A stretch of 64,000 nucleotides of DNA from Hyphomicrobiales bacterium (GCA_025359045.1 JANYHN010000008.1:1-64000), one strand, 5' to 3'; positions 8,614 to 17,272 are shown, counted from the stretch's first letter. Notes: generated by a model not told the origin, from the sequence alone. A program made the numbers and translations.

Positions 8614-9360
8614 TTAGATATTCGCGCCGCGATTATCGGTACGAATAATTTTGCCGTTTGCCGTAAAATGTATTCCACACTCTGTTTTGTCACTTCCCAT
8701 CCACCGACCTTCGCGTGGATTATCATCTGTGCCGCCGGGGCTTGTGCATTGCACAGGCATACAACCGATAGAATGATAACCTGCAAGTCTCAGGGGATGA
8801 GATGGCAATTGATGATTGACCATATAGGTTCGCAAATCAAGTGCAGTAAATCCAGCAAGTGGTTCAACCTTCAAACGATCGCCATCAATTGAAACAAATT
8901 TTAAGTCAGCGCGGCCCGCACCGTGAAAACGCTTTCGTCCAGAAATCATCACATCATAATTTGCAAATGCCTTTTCCATCGGCAAGGTTTTGCGAATGTT
9001 GCAGCATTGATCGGGATTGCTGGCGTGTAAATCGCCATATGGATCTTGGAGCCTGATATCCTCAGCTGATGGATGCCAAACTTTGATATTGGTCAATCCC
9101 AACTCATCAACCAATTTGTTGCGGTAAGATATTGTTTCAGGGAATAGCTTTTCTGTATCCAAAAAAATGATTGGTAGACTGGGATCAATTTCCGAAACCA
9201 TATGTAAAAGCACCGATGACTCTGCGCCAAACGAGGAAAGGAGTGCGGTGCGCCCCTTATAATCGCGCGCTATTGTGCGGATGAGATCGCGCCCTTCCAA
9301 GCCAGCATAGGCTTCAAGAATATCATTTTCATTATTAAGTGGCGGTGATTTAGCCAGCAT
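8614..9360 (-). CDS. cysH: Assimilatory APS reductase (phosphoadenylyl/adenylyl-sulfate reductase)
   Basis: CysH reduces APS (or PAPS) to sulfite. The 248-residue protein has the PP-loop-like segment LLSSFGAESSVLLHM, the LDTEKLFPET motif and the C-terminal ECGIH catalytic cysteine (Cys228). The [4Fe-4S] class is indicated by the double cysteine Cys119-Cys120 in DQCCNIRKTLP plus a second pair Cys200 and Cys205 in GCMPVQCTSP. That second pair is CX4C, whereas the usual APS reductase motif is CX2C. Thus the enzyme is probably an APS reductase with an insertion next to the cluster. The ATG at 9360 is chosen; it overlaps the DUF934 stop by 11 nt. The open frame extends further upstream but would lie inside DUF934. 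Confidence 0.88.
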   Translation of the reverse strand: MLAKSPPLNNENDILEAYAGLEGRDLIRTIARDYKGRTALLSSFGAESSVLLHMVSEIDPSLPIIFLDTEKLFPETISYRNKLVDELGLTNIKVWHPSAEDIRLQDPYGDLHASNPDQCCNIRKTLPMEKAFANYDVMISGRKRFHGAGRADLKFVSIDGDRLKVEPLAGFTALDLRTYMVNHQLPSHPLRLAGYHSIGCMPVQCTSPGGTDDNPREGRWMGSDKTECGIHFTANGKIIRTDNRGANI

Positions 9361-9880
9361 GGGGTTGTTCTTCCCATGGGGCAAAGCCTTGATGACGTTG
9401 CGACCACACTTCACGTTCACCTGAAATGCGGAAAAGCCCACGTTGATAGGCGAGAGACATTTGCTTTGAAGCAGCTTGCCACTGTTGAAGAGCAAAACGC
9501 TCGTTTACAGCAAATGAGTCAAAGCCAACTTGATGCATAAATTGGAATTGATCGAGCAACAAATTCCCTTCGGCACGAAGCTCTCCGCGATAGCCATCAA
9601 GCCGCAAGTCTTTGGCCTGTGAATAAGCGCGGCCGTCGGTATAAGCTGGGAAATTCAACACGATCAAACTGAGCTGCGATAGATAAGGCGTTAGAATTTC
9701 CGCGCGTTCATTGTTGGCTATGCTCACACCCAATAGGCCAGTGTACTTTGCTAACAAGTCCCAATCTTGGATGAGGCGCGCGGAATTTACGATGATTTTA
9801 GCACCTTCAGGAAGCGCGTCGGCATCGGCAACTCTTGTCCATTCGTCATTCACGAACTGATTGTTTTTAAGCAGTGGCAT
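9350..9880 (-). CDS. DUF934 protein of the sulfite reduction operon
   Basis: A 176-residue member of DUF934, a family nearly always encoded between sulfite reductase and cysH in Alpha- and Betaproteobacteria. Recognisable segments are LPEGAKIIVNSARLI, LVLNFPAYTDGRAYSQAK (here LIVLNFPAYTDGRAYSQA) and the C-terminal LQQWQAASKQMSLAYQ. The biochemical function is not established; a role as an accessory or electron-transfer partner for sulfite reductase has been suggested only from context. It overlaps cysI by 14 nt and cysH by 11 nt, indicating tight coupling. Confidence 0.88.
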   Translation of the reverse strand: MPLLKNNQFVNDEWTRVADADALPEGAKIIVNSARLIQDWDLLAKYTGLLGVSIANNERAEILTPYLSQLSLIVLNFPAYTDGRAYSQAKDLRLDGYRGELRAEGNLLLDQFQFMHQVGFDSFAVNERFALQQWQAASKQMSLAYQRGLFRISGEREVWSQRHQGFAPWEEQPHAG

Positions 9881-11522
9881 AGAGGGCTTCCTTAAATGGC
9901 TTGGGACCGAGGCGACGGTAAGCGCCGAGAAATTCTTCGCCTGGCTCGCGCAGTTTCACATAAGTGTTCAGAATGGTTTCAATGGCGTCTGGCACCTCAT
10001 GGGCGGCAAAGCCAGGCCCTAAAATTGTACCGATTGAGGCGTTTTCAGAGGACGAACCTCCAAGGGTGATCTGATAAAATTCTTCGCCCTTTTTATCCAA
10101 ACCAAGAATGCCGATATGACCCACATGATGATGGCCGCAAGCATTGATGCAACCTGATATATTCAATTTCACCGGGCCATATTCTTCCTGCTTTTTCACG
10201 TCAGCAAATTTACGCGAAATCGCTTGGGCAATTGGAATTGATCGGGCTGTGGCCAGTGCGCAATAATCAAGACCGGGGCAGGCGATGATATCACCAATCA
10301 AACCATAATTAGCGGCAGCCAAGTCATTGGCTTTCAAAACCTGCCAAATGGCGAACGTGTCTTCGAGCTTCACATGCGGCAACACAATATTCTGGGCGTG
10401 ACTAACGCGCATTTCATCAAATGAATAACGTTCGGCCAACGTGGCCATCACACGCATTTGCTCACCTGAGGCATCTCCTGGAATGCCGCCTTCAGGCTTC
10501 AGCGAAATATTGACGATGGTGTATCCATCAACCTGATGTGTCGCCAAATTATTTTTGGCCCAACGTGTGAAATCAACATTTTCACGTTTTGCATTTTCAA
10601 AGTGTGGCGCAAATCGTGACATTTTTTCAAAAGAAGGCTGTGCGAAATATTTTTCAATGCGCGTGAGTTCGCGTTGTTCCACTTCAGTGGTTTGCACGGG
10701 ATGTCTTGCATATTCAGCTTCGACCTCGGCTTTAAATTTTTCGGCACCCAATTCATGCATCAAGATTTTGATGCGCGCCTTGTATTTGTTATCGCGGCGG
10801 CCAAACAGATTATAGACGCGCATGATCGCTTCCATGTAAGGAATGACTTCTTTTTCGGGCAAGAATTCACGAACGGTCACGGCAATCATCGGTGTGCGGC
10901 CTTGGCCACCGCCCACCATGACTTCCCAGCCGGTTTCGCCTTTGTCATTTTTGTGGGCACGCAGACCAATGTCATGCACTTTCACCGCAGCGCGGTCGTG
11001 CGGCGCTCCCGTGATGGCGAATTTGAATTTGCGTGGCAGAAATGAGAATTCAGGATGCAACGATGACCATTGGCGTATCAACTCACCAATTGGGCGTGGA
11101 TCGAGCAATTCATCTGCCGCTGCACCAGCCCAATGATCAGTTGTTACATTTCGAATGCAATTTCCCGAGGTTTGAATGGCGTGCATTTCCACATCGGCCA
11201 AGGCTTGCAGAATATCGGCCGTTTCTTCCAATTTGATCCAATTATATTGAATGTTCTGGCGCGTGGTGAAGTGACCATAACCGCGATCATATTTGTCCGC
11301 GATATAAGCCAATTGGCGCATTTGCTTACCAGACAAAGTGCCATAGGGAATGGCCACACGCAGCATGTAAGCATGCAGCTGCAAGTAAAGCCCATTCATC
11401 AAGCGCAGCGGGCGAAACTCGTCTTCAGTTAATTCACCCGACATGCGGCGGTTGGCTTGATCTCGGAACTGCGCAGTTCGTTCTGATACAAACTGATGAT
11501 CAAATTCATCATATCGATACAT
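9867..11522 (-). CDS. cysI: Nitrite/sulfite reductase hemoprotein (CysI-like)
   Basis: A 551-residue siroheme/[4Fe-4S] reductase; in this operon it most likely reduces sulfite to sulfide. The cluster ligands are visible as CPGLDYC (about Cys415 and Cys421) and GCINACGHH (about Cys458 and Cys462), with the last cysteine bridging cluster and siroheme. Two ferredoxin-like halves are present (YGHFTTRQNIQYNWIKLE in the first). No flavoprotein CysJ is encoded nearby, so the electron donor is probably ferredoxin or another partner. It follows DUF2849 by 3 nt and overlaps DUF934 by 14 nt. Confidence 0.92.
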   Translation of the reverse strand: MYRYDEFDHQFVSERTAQFRDQANRRMSGELTEDEFRPLRLMNGLYLQLHAYMLRVAIPYGTLSGKQMRQLAYIADKYDRGYGHFTTRQNIQYNWIKLEETADILQALADVEMHAIQTSGNCIRNVTTDHWAGAAADELLDPRPIGELIRQWSSLHPEFSFLPRKFKFAITGAPHDRAAVKVHDIGLRAHKNDKGETGWEVMVGGGQGRTPMIAVTVREFLPEKEVIPYMEAIMRVYNLFGRRDNKYKARIKILMHELGAEKFKAEVEAEYARHPVQTTEVEQRELTRIEKYFAQPSFEKMSRFAPHFENAKRENVDFTRWAKNNLATHQVDGYTIVNISLKPEGGIPGDASGEQMRVMATLAERYSFDEMRVSHAQNIVLPHVKLEDTFAIWQVLKANDLAAANYGLIGDIIACPGLDYCALATARSIPIAQAISRKFADVKKQEEYGPVKLNISGCINACGHHHVGHIGILGLDKKGEEFYQITLGGSSSENASIGTILGPGFAAHEVPDAIETILNTYVKLREPGEEFLGAYRRLGPKPFKEALYATA

Positions 11523-11525
11523 GGT

Positions 11526-11864
11526 TTAACCTTCCACAGCGGCGAATGCGCCGGCTGTTCCTGTTGCTTGTTTGCCCAAATCAGTGCGCACGCTTGGCCC
11601 CAAAGTACGAATGCGTTCGCGAGTTAATGCAGCGCGGATTTTTCCATCAATGCGCTCAGCATCGATTAAATATTGGCCTGTGATGTGATTGGTGATCACA
11701 GCATCAGCTGCTCTTGCTTCCAAAGCCGCTGTCGCCTGTGGCTCTTGCACCAAGGCAGCATCATCAATCTTCTCGCTCCAAATTCCGGCACGCGTTAAAA
11801 ACACGGCATCGCCATCACGCAAGCGGTTTGCGGTCATAACTTGACCTTTTTCAACGGTGCTCAT
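11526..11864 (-). CDS. DUF2849 protein
   Basis: A 112-residue DUF2849 protein. It begins after a short leader with VMTANRLRDGDAVFLTRAG, the conserved start of this family (as in other alphaproteobacterial sulfite reductase operons), and continues with ALEARAADAVITNHITGQYLID. Function is unknown; the constant association with cysG and cysI suggests an accessory role in sulfite reduction. The ATGA overlap with cysG (4 nt) and 3-nt gap to cysI show it belongs to the same operon. Confidence 0.87.
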   Translation of the reverse strand: MSTVEKGQVMTANRLRDGDAVFLTRAGIWSEKIDDAALVQEPQATAALEARAADAVITNHITGQYLIDAERIDGKIRAALTRERIRTLGPSVRTDLGKQATGTAGAFAAVEG

Positions 11865-12892
11865 GACGCGCTCCTGAGAATGGAATCTTGAATATCGAGG
11901 CGGGTCGGAAAGGGGCTGTCGTTTTGAACATGCAATGGCGAAAGTCCTTGAACAACATCGGCGGCGATGCCTTGGGCGCGCAACATCACATATTCATCAT
12001 GGGCCTGAATGTTTTGTTCGGCGCCAGCGATAAGACGCACGACTAATTTTCCACCCCGCGCATGTTCAACCAAAACCTTTTCGAGTTCACTTGAACGCAA
12101 AGGTGCCTTAACCCGAGTCGCATCACGCCTCGCCATTTCCATAATCTGGGCTGGCACGCTGGCGTCGTAGATAATCACATCAGCTTCCATCATTTTGCGC
12201 TGGGCTTTGATGGTGATGAGTTCTGCATCTCCAGGGCCAACGCCGACCAACGTCACTATGCCTTCGGATGGAATGGCGGCGTTGTTGATGGCTATTTTAA
12301 TGGCGCTGGCGAATCCAGATTTATCACCCGCGAACAAAGTCTCACGTGGCGTTCCGAAAAAATAACTCTGCCAAAAGCTGCGACGTGCATTGCCATGCGG
12401 GACGTTCTTGGCCACGCGCGCGCGCAGAGTGCTGGCGACTGATGCTAGCTCGCCCAATTTGGCTGGCAGCAATGCATCAATCTTCGCGCGAATGCCTTGG
12501 CCTAGAACAGGCGCTGTACCCTCGGTACCAATAGCCACCACAACTGGATCACGGTCAACAATTGAAGGTACGATAAATGTAGAGATCGAAGCTTGGTCAA
12601 CAGCGTTGACTGGAATGCCCCGCGCTTGAGCAGCAGAACTTACAACCGCATTCAACTCAGGTTCGGCTGAATACACCAGCGCTGCACCATCAAGCAATTC
12701 AGCCGCAAATTCAGTTGCTAACCAATGAATGCGGGAATAAGTTTTGATTTCGTCGTGCAGTTCAGGTGCTATCACATTGATCTGGGCTGGGGTTTTTAGC
12801 AGCAGGCGGATTTTGCGAACGGCTTCCTCACCACCGCCTACGACGATGACTTTACGATCTTGAAGATCGAAAAATATGGGGAAATAGCGCAT
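11861..12892 (-). CDS. cysG: Siroheme synthase CysG-like, with shortened methyltransferase domain
   Basis: The N-terminal part (1 to about 150) is a precorrin-2 dehydrogenase/sirohydrochlorin ferrochelatase: VIVVGGGEEAVRK is the NAD site and VNAVDQASISTFIVPSIVDR keeps the catalytic Asp99. The C-terminal part begins like a uroporphyrinogen-III methyltransferase (IVTLVGVGPGDAELITIKA at 212-230, ADVIIYDA at 237-244). It is only about 130 residues long, whereas a complete domain has about 240, and the region that should read KGGDPFIFGRGGEE reads LIAGAEQNIQAHDE. The methyltransferase is therefore probably inactive and a separate SUMT would be needed. First gene of the cys operon. Confidence 0.85.
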   Translation of the reverse strand: MRYFPIFFDLQDRKVIVVGGGEEAVRKIRLLLKTPAQINVIAPELHDEIKTYSRIHWLATEFAAELLDGAALVYSAEPELNAVVSSAAQARGIPVNAVDQASISTFIVPSIVDRDPVVVAIGTEGTAPVLGQGIRAKIDALLPAKLGELASVASTLRARVAKNVPHGNARRSFWQSYFFGTPRETLFAGDKSGFASAIKIAINNAAIPSEGIVTLVGVGPGDAELITIKAQRKMMEADVIIYDASVPAQIMEMARRDATRVKAPLRSSELEKVLVEHARGGKLVVRLIAGAEQNIQAHDEYVMLRAQGIAADVVQGLSPLHVQNDSPFPTRLDIQDSILRSAS

Positions 12893-13012
12893 TCTAAGGT
12901 CTCCGTTCTTTCATCCGCACGATATGTGATCTTTAACCAGAACCCAGATTTTGCCAAGATTTCCGTTGTATTGGCTTGAAATTAGGCTCAAAATCAGTCA
13001 AGAAAGCAAATC

Positions 13013-13037
13013 GTTCGTTATACAGAACAGCAGTTCT
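13013..13037. promoter_or_regulatory. Candidate operator with three half-sites before XRE regulator
   Basis: GTTCgtTATAcaGAAC (13013-13028) is a symmetric site, and its right half GAAC pairs again with GTTCT at 13033-13037 (AGAAC-AGCA-GTTCT). The three half-sites lie 18 to 42 bp upstream of the ATG at 13055, a position suited to autorepression. The divergent cysG starts 120 bp away, so control of the cys operon from this site is less likely but possible. The XRE protein as binder is an inference from position. Confidence 0.5.
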
Positions 13038-13054
13038 AAACAAAGGACAGGTAA

Positions 13055-13669
13055 ATGTCAACGCGTCGCGGGGTAAAAAGCACGCCTTCAAACAATGGTG
13101 AATCCGGTGCAGAATTGGGCAAAACCATTCAGCGTTTGCGCAAAGCTTATAACCTGTCTCTGGGTGAGTTGTCTGAACAATCTGGCGTGGCCAAATCCAT
13201 CATTTCGCAGATTGAACGCAACGAAACCAACCCCACGCTTTCAACTGTAATCCGGCTTTCGCGGGCGCTTGACACAACTGTTGATGAAGTGCTGAGGGGT
13301 GAGACCAGTTCACTGTTTATTGAGCATCAAACCAAATCGGGCATCCCCATGCTGGAAAGCCAGGATGGCCTGTGCCGACTTGCTATTGTTGGGCCTTTGA
13401 GTCTGGTTGACAGTTTCCAATGGTATGATTTCCACGCCAAGTCGAAGGGTGTTTTGGAATCAGAGCCACATCCACAAGGCACAATCGAGCATCTTTATAT
13501 TGTGTCAGGCGAACTTGAGATCACGACCGGTACTGAAACCAAAACGGCTAAGCCCGGCGAGGCGTTGCGTTACCGCGCCGATGTTCCGCATAAAATTGTC
13601 AATGTGGGGCAGGGTGATGCGCATGCAGTTATGGTCCTGGCGTTGCGGCAAACAGGCCAAGGACAGTGA
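13055..13669 (+). CDS. XRE-family transcriptional regulator with cupin domain
   Basis: A 204-residue regulator. Residues about 20-80 form an XRE helix-turn-helix (LGKTIQRLRKAYNLSLGELS, then SGVAKSIISQIERNETNPT). Residues about 120-195 form a cupin sensor (EHLYIVSGELEITTG, PGEALRYRADVPHKI). Proteins with this layout often control amino acid, polyamine or sulfur-compound catabolism and bind a small ligand in the cupin. A clear AAAGGA ribosome-binding site precedes the ATG. The stop overlaps the hydrolase start by 4 nt, so it is cotranscribed with, and may regulate, that hydrolase. Confidence 0.88.
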   Translation: MSTRRGVKSTPSNNGESGAELGKTIQRLRKAYNLSLGELSEQSGVAKSIISQIERNETNPTLSTVIRLSRALDTTVDEVLRGETSSLFIEHQTKSGIPMLESQDGLCRLAIVGPLSLVDSFQWYDFHAKSKGVLESEPHPQGTIEHLYIVSGELEITTGTETKTAKPGEALRYRADVPHKIVNVGQGDAHAVMVLALRQTGQGQ

Positions 13670-14586
13670 AGATGGATAGATCTTATGACGCGATGTTCAA
13701 AGACATTGGCATGGATTTTGACGAAGCGTTAAATAGCCCAGTTGTCGATGCCAAGGGCCGCAAGCAATGGCGCGATGTGGTTTATGCTGCAGAAGCTGGT
13801 TATAGGTTCCTCACGCTAGATGTGACATTGCCGAGAGGGGTAGGGCCGTTTCCACTTGTCGTGTTCATTCATGGCGGCGCGTGGTTGGCAGGTCACCCCA
13901 CCGTTACCAATCCAACCTACCGCAAACTTGATTTTATCAACAAGCTTTTAGAGGCAGGTTATGCGGTATCTCGCATCTCTTACCGGCTAACATCTGAAGG
14001 CATATTCCCAATGCAGCTTTATGATTGCAAAGCAGCGGTGCGCTTTTTACGAGCAAATGCCGAACATTTTAATGTTGCCCCTAACCGCTTTGCCGCCATG
14101 GGTGATTCAGCTGGCGGGCACTTGGCATCCATGGTTGGTCTAACAGGGCACCGCCCAGAGCTTGAGGGTGAAGTCGGCAAGACCAAAGCTTCGAGCTCTG
14201 TGCAAGCTGTCGTGAATTGGTTTGGCCCAGCCGAACTGCTTACAATGCAAAGCCAGCGAATCGACCAAAACTGGTCGTCAGTTGATGATCCCAAATCGCC
14301 CGAGTCGAAACTGATCGGTGGCGCTGTCCAAGAAAATCAAGCAGCTGCGATTGCCGCTTCGCCTGTCACTTATGTACATTCAAACGCACCTCCTTTTCTT
14401 ATTCAACACGGCACCGCAGATCGTCTTGTGCCGCACGCGCAAAGTGCTGCATTAACGCGTGCACTCAGAAAAGTTGGATGTGATGTTACTTTTTCAACAA
14501 TCGAAGGCGCAGATCATTGCTTCTGGGGCGTTGAGCCCAAAGGAATTGTTGAAGAGGTGATCACATTTCTGAACGCAAAACTGTGA
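13666..14586 (+). CDS. Alpha/beta hydrolase (esterase-like)
   Basis: A 306-residue alpha/beta hydrolase of the BD-FAE/HSL-like group. The oxyanion motif HGGAW is at 69-73, the nucleophile Ser148 in GDSAGGHLA, and the acid and histidine are likely those in GTADRLVP (about 252) and GADHCFWG (about 285). No signal peptide, so cytosolic. The start is either GTG 13666, which overlaps the regulator stop (GTGA), or ATG 13672 two codons later. Substrate unknown; the operon with an XRE-cupin regulator suggests an inducible small-molecule esterase or amidase such as a kynurenine formamidase-like enzyme, without proof. Confidence 0.85.
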   Translation: MKMDRSYDAMFKDIGMDFDEALNSPVVDAKGRKQWRDVVYAAEAGYRFLTLDVTLPRGVGPFPLVVFIHGGAWLAGHPTVTNPTYRKLDFINKLLEAGYAVSRISYRLTSEGIFPMQLYDCKAAVRFLRANAEHFNVAPNRFAAMGDSAGGHLASMVGLTGHRPELEGEVGKTKASSSVQAVVNWFGPAELLTMQSQRIDQNWSSVDDPKSPESKLIGGAVQENQAAAIAASPVTYVHSNAPPFLIQHGTADRLVPHAQSAALTRALRKVGCDVTFSTIEGADHCFWGVEPKGIVEEVITFLNAKL

Positions 14587-14593
14587 TTGAGTC

Positions 14594-15502
14594 TTAAGTC
14601 GCCACCGCAGCTTCAGTCGCTGCCAAAGCCAAATGGCGCTCACGCAAGAAAATATAAAGTCCTGATCCAATAATCATCGCTGCGCCGAGCACTGTCGTCC
14701 AGACCGGCACATCGCCCCAAATCACAAACCCAAATAAAGTGGCCCACACAAGCGAGCTATATGAAAAGGGTGCTACCACTGAAGCAGGGGCGGCTTGAAA
14801 CGCTTTAATCAAGCATAAATGCCCGACACATCCCATAACGCCTGTTGAGACGAGCAAAAGCCATCCAAAAGTATCCGGCATTGACCAGTGGAATGGCAAT
14901 AGAATTGAAGTCACCAAAGCTCCCACCGCGCCCGTAAAGAGCAATGACGTCAGAGGATCGTCGTGGCGCAATCCACGCGTTGTAATTTGGTAACTCGCAT
15001 TGGCAAATGCCGCACCTAACATAAAAACTACGCCGATGTTAAGTCCGGTAATCCCAACTTCCCAGATGCGGATCACCACCAAAGCGCCCAAAAACCCAAT
15101 GACAATACCTGCCCATCGACGCAAACCCACCTGCTCACCCAACACAACATTTGAAAGCATCGTCACCAATATCGGACTTAAAAACATAATCGTCGTGCAA
15201 GTGGCCAAGGGCAAGTGCGTGATGCCAGCATTAAATAGCCCTGTAGTTGTCATCAAAAAAACTGAACGCAACAATTGCCGTTTTGGTGCTTTGCTCACTA
15301 TCAAATCCGGTAGCCGTTTGCCGCACACCAAAGCTGCTACCACAGTTGCAAAGAAAAACCGCGCCCACGTTACTTCAACAAGTGAATAAGTTTGCAGCGA
15401 ATATTTCATAATTGCATCAAGTGTGATGAAACAAAACATTGTCGCCAGCATCCATAAAATGCCAACCGAACGATTTTCTGGAATGAGTGCGCTTTTAGCC
15501 AA
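14594..15502 (-). CDS. DMT-family (EamA) transporter
   Basis: A 302-residue inner-membrane protein with about ten hydrophobic helices and two EamA repeats (VEVTWARFFFATVVAALVCG in the first half; APFSYSSLVWATLFGFVIWGD in the second). Drug/metabolite transporters of this kind export or import small metabolites. The start is a TTG at 15502, overlapping the PhyH stop by 8 nt; ATG 15451 would fall inside the first membrane helix. It forms a three-gene operon with the PhyH dioxygenase and the DenD-like dehydrogenase, suggesting that it moves the substrate or product of those enzymes. It converges with the hydrolase. Confidence 0.87.
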   Translation of the reverse strand: MAKSALIPENRSVGILWMLATMFCFITLDAIMKYSLQTYSLVEVTWARFFFATVVAALVCGKRLPDLIVSKAPKRQLLRSVFLMTTTGLFNAGITHLPLATCTTIMFLSPILVTMLSNVVLGEQVGLRRWAGIVIGFLGALVVIRIWEVGITGLNIGVVFMLGAAFANASYQITTRGLRHDDPLTSLLFTGAVGALVTSILLPFHWSMPDTFGWLLLVSTGVMGCVGHLCLIKAFQAAPASVVAPFSYSSLVWATLFGFVIWGDVPVWTTVLGAAMIIGSGLYIFLRERHLALAATEAAVAT

Positions 15503-16295
15503 TCAAGGGAAACTCAGGCGCATCCATTACAGCTCCATGTTTCAAAGTAACTCCGCGAAATGGCGGAGACGTTACAACACCTTCGCGCCTTGCAAAGCGA
15601 ACATCATCACCAAGGAGACGCAAAGAAAACGCGCGTATGCTTGTCGATGCACTGTTATTGGCGGGCGCACCGTGCAGTGTCTTAAAGTTGAACGCCACAG
15701 CATCGCCCGGTTTTAACGCCCAACCCAAAACATCATATTGGTCACGATTGCCGTTGATATCAGGCACCGGCTCCAACCCATCATTGTCATTCAGCGGCGT
15801 TTTATTAAACCGTTCCGGTCTGAAATATTTTCCCCATTTATGAGAGCCGCCAACAAACTCTAAAGTGCGCTCGCGTGGCACATTATCCAGCGGAATCCAA
15901 AGGCTCACCGTTTGGTCGCCATCCACGCAATAATAAGGTTGGTCTTGGTGCCAAGGAGTTGCCACATCAGCGCTCGCCTCTTTCACCAACACATGCTCAT
16001 GAAACAAACGGACATGCTGGCTGCCCATTAATTGCTGACCAATCGATGCTGCGGAAGAGTTAAATATGAAATCGCGATATTCTGAAATCCGTGCCCAATT
16101 GCAATAATCGCCAAAAAACCGACCTGCACCACTAGCGCCAGTATAGATTTTTACATCAGCACTGGGTTCAGCCATATTGCGTGCAATACCTTTACGCAGA
16201 ACGTCAACCCAGTCGGCAAATGCCCCATGAATAACGCAAGCTCCATCGCGCTTGAAAGCTTCAATCGCAGCCGCATCAACTCTGAAATCGCTCAT
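15495..16295 (-). CDS. Phytanoyl-CoA dioxygenase (PhyH) family protein
   Basis: A 266-residue Fe(II)/2-oxoglutarate dioxygenase. The metal ligands are probably His116 and Asp118 in WHQDQPYY and His208 in FKTLHGAP, with Arg221 in SIRAFSLRL binding 2-oxoglutarate. The family hydroxylates a wide range of small molecules. ATG at 16295 overlaps the DenD-like stop by 4 nt, so the genes are coupled. No direct evidence for the substrate; the neighbours (an acid-sugar dehydrogenase relative and a DMT transporter) suggest hydroxylation of an imported small metabolite. Confidence 0.88.
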   Translation of the reverse strand: MSDFRVDAAAIEAFKRDGACVIHGAFADWVDVLRKGIARNMAEPSADVKIYTGASGAGRFFGDYCNWARISEYRDFIFNSSAASIGQQLMGSQHVRLFHEHVLVKEASADVATPWHQDQPYYCVDGDQTVSLWIPLDNVPRERTLEFVGGSHKWGKYFRPERFNKTPLNDNDGLEPVPDINGNRDQYDVLGWALKPGDAVAFNFKTLHGAPANNSASTSIRAFSLRLLGDDVRFARREGVVTSPPFRGVTLKHGAVMDAPEFPLIG

Positions 16296-17272
16296 GTCAG
16301 TATTCCTTGCAATTCATCTTCAATATGCACCCGAATAATATCTTCGAAGCTCTTATCAGCGACAAATCCCAATGCAGAAGCGCGTCGTGCATCAAATTTT
16401 TCCGGCCAACCACTTACAATCTTCATGATTGTTTCATTGGGTTCGCGGCGGATTAGCTTCACACGTTCGGCACCGCCCACCTTTGCCAATGCTGAAATCT
16501 GATCTGCCACCGTGCACGAAACACCCGGCATTGAAATCGCGCGCCTTGCTCCCATTTGTGTCAAATCCATTTCGGCCGCATGCATCAGCATCCCAACGGC
16601 TTTGCGGGGCGAGGCGTGCCAATGCCGTACATTTTCATCTACAGGTAATACAGCTTCCAGCCCGACCAATGGTTCGCGAATAATGTTTGAGAAAAATCCC
16701 GAAGCTGCCTTGTTGGGTTTGCCAGGTCGCACACAGACGGTGGGCATACGAAGTGCCGCACCATCAATTATCCCTTTGCGCGAATAATCCGAAATCAGCA
16801 ACTCACAAATCGCTTTCTGAGTGCCATAACTGGTGAGTGGCGTCGTGAAATACTCATCACTAATTGAATCAGGAAACGGCGCGCCAAACACCGCAATCGA
16901 AGATGTAAAAATGAACTTCGGGCAATAGCCGCCGCCGATAGCGCGGATCGCTTCCAGCAAATTTCGCGTTCCATCCAAATTGATCCTGTAGCCCTTCTCA
17001 AAATCGGCCTCGGCTTCACCGGAAACAATTGCTGCCAAATGAAAAATCACATTTGGTTTTTCGGCAATCACCGAGACAGCTTCGACAGCATTCGAAACGT
17101 CGCCCATTAAAGTGTCAATCTGAAAATCACAGGAGGGTGGTGCAGGTGGCAAAATAACGTCATGCCGCGTTAGCTTCGTAATCCGCTGGCCACCAAGTTG
17201 GCCAGCAAGTGCAAGCTGCTTTACAAGCTTGTCACCCAACATTCCGCCAGCACCAATTACTAGAATATCCAT
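16292..17272 (-). CDS. NAD-dependent epimerase/dehydratase, D-erythronate dehydrogenase-like
   Basis: An extended short-chain dehydrogenase of 326 residues. The NAD site is GAGGMLG at 7-13 and the catalytic pair Tyr149/Lys153 is in SYGTQK. The segments VIFHLAAIVSGEAEADFEKGY and SDEYFTTPLTSYGTQKA (quoted in part) resemble the DenD family, which oxidises D-erythronate to 2-oxo-tetronate before isomerase, kinase and aldolase steps. No denI or tetronate kinase gene is adjacent, so the exact substrate is uncertain. First gene of the three-gene operon with PhyH and the transporter. Confidence 0.82.
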   Translation of the reverse strand: MDILVIGAGGMLGDKLVKQLALAGQLGGQRITKLTRHDVILPPAPPSCDFQIDTLMGDVSNAVEAVSVIAEKPNVIFHLAAIVSGEAEADFEKGYRINLDGTRNLLEAIRAIGGGYCPKFIFTSSIAVFGAPFPDSISDEYFTTPLTSYGTQKAICELLISDYSRKGIIDGAALRMPTVCVRPGKPNKAASGFFSNIIREPLVGLEAVLPVDENVRHWHASPRKAVGMLMHAAEMDLTQMGARRAISMPGVSCTVADQISALAKVGGAERVKLIRREPNETIMKIVSGWPEKFDARRASALGFVADKSFEDIIRVHIEDELQGILT

